Assembly (NCBI GenBank): GCA_001275005.1
Contig: JWZX01002287.1
Coordinates: 1 to 15,839, forward strand
Length of the DNA stretch: 15,839 nt
Reading direction: 5' to 3'
Origin: Chrysochromulina tobinii
Lineage: Eukaryota; Haptophyta; Prymnesiales; Chrysochromulinaceae
Positions 14,494 through 15,839 of the stretch are shown piece after piece (position 1 is the first letter of the stretch; every line of letters starts with the position of its first letter). The position numbers and the translations under genes were made by a program. The notes beneath the pieces are model-generated. The model saw only the letters and a list, made by a program, of their open reading frames with translations, did no database searches and had not been told where the DNA came from.

Positions 14494-15591
14494 ATGTTGA
14501 GGTTCGGCATCATCCGGCTCAGCAAGTGGCTTATGGCCATCGGTGCGAGCCGTCGGTCAGCGATTATCTCCATACTCGCTCCTCCCATGCCGGTGGCGGC
14601 CACACGTGGTTGTATTCCCAGCGGCGGCTACGACCGTCAATGGGTGCGTGCAAGTTCGACGGTGGGCGATCGCGCGCAACTGCTGCGGGTGGTGCAATTC
14701 AACATCCTCGCGGACGGGCTGAGCGGCAAAAGTCCACGAAGTGGCGGCTTTATGCACACGCCCCCGGAGGCGCTCGAGTGGACATACCGCCGTGATTTGA
14801 TCATCGAAGAGGTCTTCCGGCACTTTCCAGCTGCCACCCCTCCAGACGTGGTGGCCATGCAAGAGGTGGATCACTACGACGAGCTCTTGGAAATCATGGC
14901 CTCGCGCGGGTACGCCGGCACCTTTCTGAAAAAGCCAGACTCCCCGTGCAGGCGCTCGCTGGACCCGAGCCTCGAGGATGGGTGTGCTCTTTTTGGGCGG
15001 CGCGCCGCCCTCACAGTTGAGGGCGTGCAGCAGCACCAGTACGTCACTGGCCTCCAGAACGGGCGTGTGGCGATTGGAGGGAGCAACCAGGTCGCCATCC
15101 TTGCGGCGCTGCGTCGGCCCGGCGCCGCGAAGCCAATCCTAGTGGGAGTGACGCACCTCTCTGCGGAGAAGTCGTCAGAAGGAGAGCGCTCGCGTGTGGC
15201 GCAGGTGGGGGAGCTTTGTGCGTGGCTGCAGGCGGCCGCTGAGCGCTGGGATGCCGCCGCAACGGTCGCGCTGCTCGACATGAATGGTGCCCCGCGGTCG
15301 ACTAATTGTAAGTATGAGCCCGCCGCGTACCCAGCGGCGATCGGTGGACGGCTGCGCTCTGCATACCAGCTGGTGCTCGGCGCGGAGCCCGCTTGGACCA
15401 CGTGGAAGCGCCGCGGCGGCGAAGAGCTCAAGATGACCCTTGATTACGTCCTCGTCTCGCCCGAGGTGACGTGCCATCGTGTGCTGCTGCCACCCGACGA
15501 CGCGGACGTCGATTTCGAGCGTCTGCCCGGCTGGCGCTACCCGTCGGACCACGTGATGTTGGCGGCGGAGCTCAGCGTGGTCGATGGCTGA
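14494..15591 (+). CDS. NOCT: Nocturnin-like EEP-family phosphatase with mitochondrial-type presequence
   Basis: A 365-residue protein. The exonuclease/endonuclease/phosphatase signature is complete: VVQFNILADGL (N70), MQEVDHYDELL (E124), GTFLKKPDSPC and EDGCALF (143-167), VTHLSAEKS (H221), LLDMNG (D262, N264), TLDYVLVS (D317) and YPSDHVML (D352, H353). EVDHY plus GTF.KP.SPC plus DGCALF is specific to nocturnin within the CCR4-like group. Animal nocturnin removes the 2' phosphate from NADP(H) rather than deadenylating RNA, and is partly mitochondrial and clock-linked. Residues 1-30 (MLRFGIIRLSKWLMAIGASR and on) have Arg/Lys and hydrophobics without acids, as in a mitochondrial presequence. I chose the ATG at 14494; an in-frame GTG lies just before it. 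Length is close to that of animal nocturnin minus its variable N-terminus. Confidence 0.88.
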   Translation: MLRFGIIRLSKWLMAIGASRRSAIISILAPPMPVAATRGCIPSGGYDRQWVRASSTVGDRAQLLRVVQFNILADGLSGKSPRSGGFMHTPPEALEWTYRRDLIIEEVFRHFPAATPPDVVAMQEVDHYDELLEIMASRGYAGTFLKKPDSPCRRSLDPSLEDGCALFGRRAALTVEGVQQHQYVTGLQNGRVAIGGSNQVAILAALRRPGAAKPILVGVTHLSAEKSSEGERSRVAQVGELCAWLQAAAERWDAAATVALLDMNGAPRSTNCKYEPAAYPAAIGGRLRSAYQLVLGAEPAWTTWKRRGGEELKMTLDYVLVSPEVTCHRVLLPPDDADVDFERLPGWRYPSDHVMLAAELSVVDG

Positions 15592-15839
15592 GAGAATGCA
15601 TACAGTTCATGGCTGCGAAATTAGCATGTGAACACATGTGAAGTGATCGTGGTCAGCTGCCCTGGCATGAAGAGGCCGCTTTGTGCGCAGTATAGATTAT
15701 AGTGGAGACTGATAGGCCATTAGGCGTGGCGAGCTCGGGACAAGTCATAGACAAGTTCTTCCCCACCCCCGGTTTCGTCTGAATACCGGGAGGGAAGCCT
15801 CAGAGATTAACCGCCAGCGTGAAATTAGCGCGTGCGCGA
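15592..15839. other. 3' flank of nocturnin gene, no further gene seen
   Basis: The last 248 bp hold no supported open frame. CCCGGT (15768-15773) and ACCGGG (15785-15790) form a short inverted repeat with an 11-nt loop. ACAAGT occurs twice (15740-15745 and 15751-15756). No TGTAA word was found downstream of the nocturnin stop. Confidence 0.4.

Noticed and set aside
15303-15315. TTGTAAGTATG, a strong-looking splice donor inside the nocturnin gene
   Set aside because: Nocturnin homology continues in frame on both sides (DMNG before, TWK and TLDYVL after), so no intron is needed.

Overview
This window reads as nuclear DNA of a GC-rich, compact-genome photosynthetic eukaryote with a secondary (complex) plastid. 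The evidence is a bacterial-type ribosomal protein S15 that carries an ER signal peptide plus transit-like leader, a hydrolase with a signal peptide followed by a twin-arginine thylakoid signal, and eukaryote-only families (LYAR, nocturnin, F-box, SWSAP1-like). One 82-nt GT-AG intron can be placed with good support; the other genes read mostly as single exons. The S15 leader lacks the Phe typical of stramenopile and cryptophyte plastid leaders, so a haptophyte is my best guess. That is inference.

Layout, left to right. (1) 1-409: edge region with degenerate ~20-bp repeats. (2) 410-1744 (-): coiled-coil protein ending in a DGQHR/ParB-like domain, with an N-myristoylation-type start. (3) 1930-3147 (+): SWSAP1/RAD51-paralogue-like protein whose Walker A lysine and Walker B aspartate are both replaced; it diverges from (2) across 185 bp. 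(4) 3826-4425 (-): plastid ribosomal protein S15. (5) 5031-6194 (+): proline-iminopeptidase-like alpha/beta hydrolase, probably lumenal, with Gly in place of the nucleophile Ser. (6) 6372-7287 (+): CxxC zinc motif, F-box and chromo-barrel/Tudor-knot domain, with the last domain in the +1 frame after an in-frame TGA. (7) 7909-9133 (-): LYAR nucleolar zinc-finger protein with a tiny first exon. (8) 9337-14214 (+): 1625-aa multi-pass family-2 glycosyltransferase of the cellulose/chitin-synthase type with a glycosylated ectodomain and degenerate catalytic motifs. (9) 14494-15591 (+): nocturnin-like EEP phosphatase with a mitochondrial-type presequence.

The genes form no obvious single pathway. 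Three head-to-head pairs (DGQHR/SWSAP1-like, S15/hydrolase, LYAR/glycosyltransferase) share short promoters. The most striking recurring theme is family members that keep the fold but lose key catalytic residues: the SWSAP1-like protein, the hydrolase and the glycosyltransferase. I see no mobile element, CRISPR array, tRNA or rRNA.
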